This document shows positions 13,180 to 14,476 of a stretch of 14,476 nt of DNA, one piece after another (the first letter of the stretch is position 1; each line of letters opens with the position of its first letter). The DNA is from Chryseobacterium gleum (GTDB lineage Bacteria > Bacteroidota > Bacteroidia > Flavobacteriales_C > GCA-002722245). The translations under genes were made by a program, and so were the position numbers. The notes under the pieces were generated by a model. The model was given only the letters and a program-made list of their open reading frames with translations, had not been told where the DNA came from and did no database searches. The stretch spans positions 1 to 14,476 of the forward strand of contig CAMDPJ010000030.1 in the NCBI GenBank assembly GCA_945903925.1, in the 5' to 3' direction.

Positions 13180-13941
13180 ATGAAGAAACCATTTCTAACA
13201 TTAGTAGGTGCTGGTCCGGGCGACCCCGAACTATTTACTCTTAAAGGAGTGAAAGCACTTTCTACTGCCGATGTGGTATTGTATGACGCATTAGTAAATA
13301 AAGATTTATTGGATTACGCCCCTGCAAAAGCCCAAAAGGTTTTTGTAGGCAAGCGTGCCGGTAAACACAGTTTGAAACAAGAAGAAATTAACGAGTTAAT
13401 AGTTGAGTACGCATTTAATTACGGACATGTAGTTCGACTTAAAGGAGGTGATCCTTTTGTGTTCGGTCGCGGTCACGAAGAAATTGCCTATGCTGCTGCC
13501 TTCGGTATCGATAGTTCTGTTGTTCCAGGAATTTCTAGTTCTATAGCTGTACCCGAATTGCAAAAAATTCCGGTTACTGCTCGTGGTTATTCAGAAAGTT
13601 TTTGGGTAGTAACGGGTACAACTAAAGAAGGAGAACTTTCTAAAGACATTCACCTAGCAGCTCAATCTACAGCCACTGTTGTGGTGTTGATGGGCTTAGG
13701 TAAACTCGCCGAAATCATTAAACCTTTCGCTGAATTTAGAGGTGCCGATACCCCTATTGCCGTTATTCACGCAGGTACTACCAAAAATGAAAAAACTGCC
13801 ATTGGTACTTTAGATAATATCGAAGCCATGGTAAACGATAAGCAAATTACTACTCCTGCTTTGATATTGATTGGCGAAGTGGTGAATGTGCATCCTGAGA
13901 TGGTAGAGAGGATTATTGAGAGGGAGTTTAGAAACGCTTAG
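13180..13941 (+). CDS. cobA: Uroporphyrinogen-III C-methyltransferase
   Basis: This 253-residue SAM-dependent methyltransferase converts uroporphyrinogen III to precorrin-2, the branch point to siroheme. Signatures are LVGAGPGDPELFTLKG (8-23), VRLKGGDPFVFGRGHEE (85-101), VPGISSSIAVPE (115-126) and GYSESFWVVTGT (136-147). The length is that of a single-domain SUMT. No dehydrogenase or ferrochelatase domain is fused, so the last siroheme steps must be encoded elsewhere. I chose the ATG at 13180. A TTG at 13162 would add MNDKKN but lies inside the heptamer palindrome. Its place downstream of the siroheme reductase indicates cofactor supply for that enzyme, probably as one operon. Confidence 0.93.
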   Translation: MKKPFLTLVGAGPGDPELFTLKGVKALSTADVVLYDALVNKDLLDYAPAKAQKVFVGKRAGKHSLKQEEINELIVEYAFNYGHVVRLKGGDPFVFGRGHEEIAYAAAFGIDSSVVPGISSSIAVPELQKIPVTARGYSESFWVVTGTTKEGELSKDIHLAAQSTATVVVLMGLGKLAEIIKPFAEFRGADTPIAVIHAGTTKNEKTAIGTLDNIEAMVNDKQITTPALILIGEVVNVHPEMVERIIEREFRNA

Positions 13942-13972
13942 TCTCCTCCTGTCGCGCCACTTCCAGTGCGTG

Positions 13973-14017
13973 CCTATTGTAATGGCGCTTGCAGCGCTTA
14001 AATTAATTACATTTAGG
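13973..14017 (+). repeat. REP-like hairpin downstream of cobA
   Basis: An imperfect stem pairs CCTATTGTAAT (13973-13983) with ATTACATTTAGG (14006-14017). An inner hairpin GCGCT-TGC-AGCGC lies near 13985-13997. It is GC-rich at the centre and resembles the other REP-like elements in shape but not in sequence. There is no T-run behind it, so it is a poor intrinsic terminator, though it may still shape the 3' end of the cobA transcript. Confidence 0.5.
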
Positions 14018-14138
14018 CGGAGGTTACAGCGAACGATCCATACAAACAATATTTAATATCGCCTGCCAAAAAGCCAAAATTTTAAAACCTGCAACAGTGC
14101 ACACTTTGCGACATAGCTTTGCTACACACCTTTTAGAA

Positions 14139-14191
14139 ACCTAACGTAGTGGTTCTTGAACACCATTTAAAAACAAACACAAAGTGAATAA
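14139..14191 (+). other. Insertion 1 in the recombinase relic (about 53 nt)
   Basis: This splits LLE from NGTDLRYIQ. It is not a multiple of three and has a stop one codon in. Both junctions lie in short A runs (GAAA on the left, TAAAA on the right), which fits a small target duplication or microhomology. A short inverted pair, GGTTC-TT-GAAC, lies in its left part. Confidence 0.6.
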
Positions 14192-14245
14192 AATGGAACC
14201 GATTTACGTTATATTCAGTCGCTACTAGGTCACAGCAGCAGTAAA

Positions 14246-14296
14246 TTGAGGCTACGAAATCGTGATTACCATTATAAATTAATCACTCATGAACAA
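14246..14296 (+). other. Insertion 2 in the recombinase relic (51 nt, in frame)
   Basis: This separates GHSSSK from TTEVYTHV. It is 17 codons long without a stop, so it is open in frame with both sides. Its junctions also lie in AAA. A small hairpin ACGA-AA-TCGT lies near the left end. The right part resembles insertion 1 by eye (shared ACCATT, then TGAA-AAA). Confidence 0.6.
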
Positions 14297-14368
14297 ACTA
14301 CAGAGGTTTACACGCACGTTACCACCAAAGGATTTAATCAAATTAAAAGTCCGTTTGATTTATTATAA

Positions 14369-14476
14369 AATTCAATATATTAGCAACAACTTATGCAAAG
14401 TATTTTAACTATATCATCTTTGTCAACTAACATCTTGCTTTTTCAAGCAGAGAAAAGTAGTTTATATAATGGCGTA
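14369..14476. other. Right-end intergenic sequence
   Basis: AT-rich sequence with no supported gene. A small hairpin TGCTT-TTTC-AAGCA lies near 14433-14446, without further context. Confidence 0.4.

Larger units (their letters stand above)
14016..14368 (+). pseudogene. Tyrosine recombinase (XerC/D-like integrase) C-terminal relic
   Basis: Only the C-terminal catalytic part remains. From 14016 the reading is GGGYSERSIQTIFNIACQKA, then VHTLRHSFATHLLE (HxxR box) to 14138. It stops at TAA 14142-14144. Homology resumes at 14192 in another frame (NGTDLRYIQSLLGHSSSK, to 14245), and again at 14297 with TTEVYTHVTTKGFNQIKSPFDLL and a TAA at 14366-14368. The nucleophile tyrosine (EVYTHV) survives. Everything upstream, including the first catalytic Arg, is absent; the relic begins at the end of a REP-like hairpin. 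It cannot make an ordinary active recombinase. Confidence 0.85.

Noticed and set aside
13162..13180. TTG start for the cobA gene
   Set aside because: It lies in the heptamer palindrome; the ATG at 13180 gives the usual N-terminus.
14139..14296. Programmed ribosome bypassing to give an active recombinase
   Set aside because: Insert 1 lacks matching take-off and landing codons in the right phase, and the gene is 5'-truncated, so decay is the simpler reading. It is kept only as a remote alternative for the inserts.
14400..14476. Possible promoter and gene start at the right edge
   Set aside because: CATCTTTG near 14412 only loosely fits a -7 box, and no coding frame long enough to judge follows before the window ends.

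Overview
The window looks like a chromosomal segment of an AT-rich Bacteroidota bacterium (Flavobacteriales/Chitinophagales-like). The signs are several promoters of the TTG-N19-TAnnTTTG type, few clear Shine-Dalgarno sequences, a large secreted surface protein with Ig/PKD-like repeats, a Bacteroidota-style MutL, and a sulfite reductase fused to a HEPN-like domain. I see no rRNA or tRNA gene and no CRISPR array.

Layout. Positions 1-2278 (minus) hold the 5' part of a very long secreted repeat protein that runs off the left edge; its translation is open for 759 codons. A divergent Rrf2-type regulator follows (2428-2871, plus), then a convergent YceI-like lipoprotein (2936-3556, minus) with a good promoter and terminator. 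A nested palindromic REP-like element (3667-3799) separates it from a tightly packed minus-strand operon read mutL > rhomboid 1 > rhomboid 2 > membrane-anchored endonuclease/exonuclease/phosphatase (8246 down to 3833), with 1-nt gaps or overlaps at every junction. A second REP-like palindrome (8346-8426) lies between mutL and the divergent mtaB tRNA methylthiotransferase (8451-9782).

Positions 9783-10970 form a small mobile-DNA island: an intact-looking REP-associated tyrosine transposase (RAYT, 10068-10631, minus) surrounded by copies of its probable cognate repeat, including a perfect 44-bp inverted pair, two 84-bp direct copies and a 36-bp direct pair. After it comes a siroheme-dependent sulfite/nitrite reductase with a C-terminal HEPN-like domain (10971-13067), then uroporphyrinogen-III C-methyltransferase (13180-13941), the first enzyme of siroheme synthesis. 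The reductase and its cofactor gene form a functional pair, and an unusual heptamer palindrome sits between them. The right end holds a 5'-truncated tyrosine recombinase relic (14016-14368) whose catalytic motifs are split by two insertions of about 50 nt.

The most notable items are the RAYT/REP island, the recombinase relic with its paired short inserts, the HEPN-reductase fusion, and the 231-bp-period repeats in the surface protein. Nothing in the window is demonstrably a new defence or signalling system.
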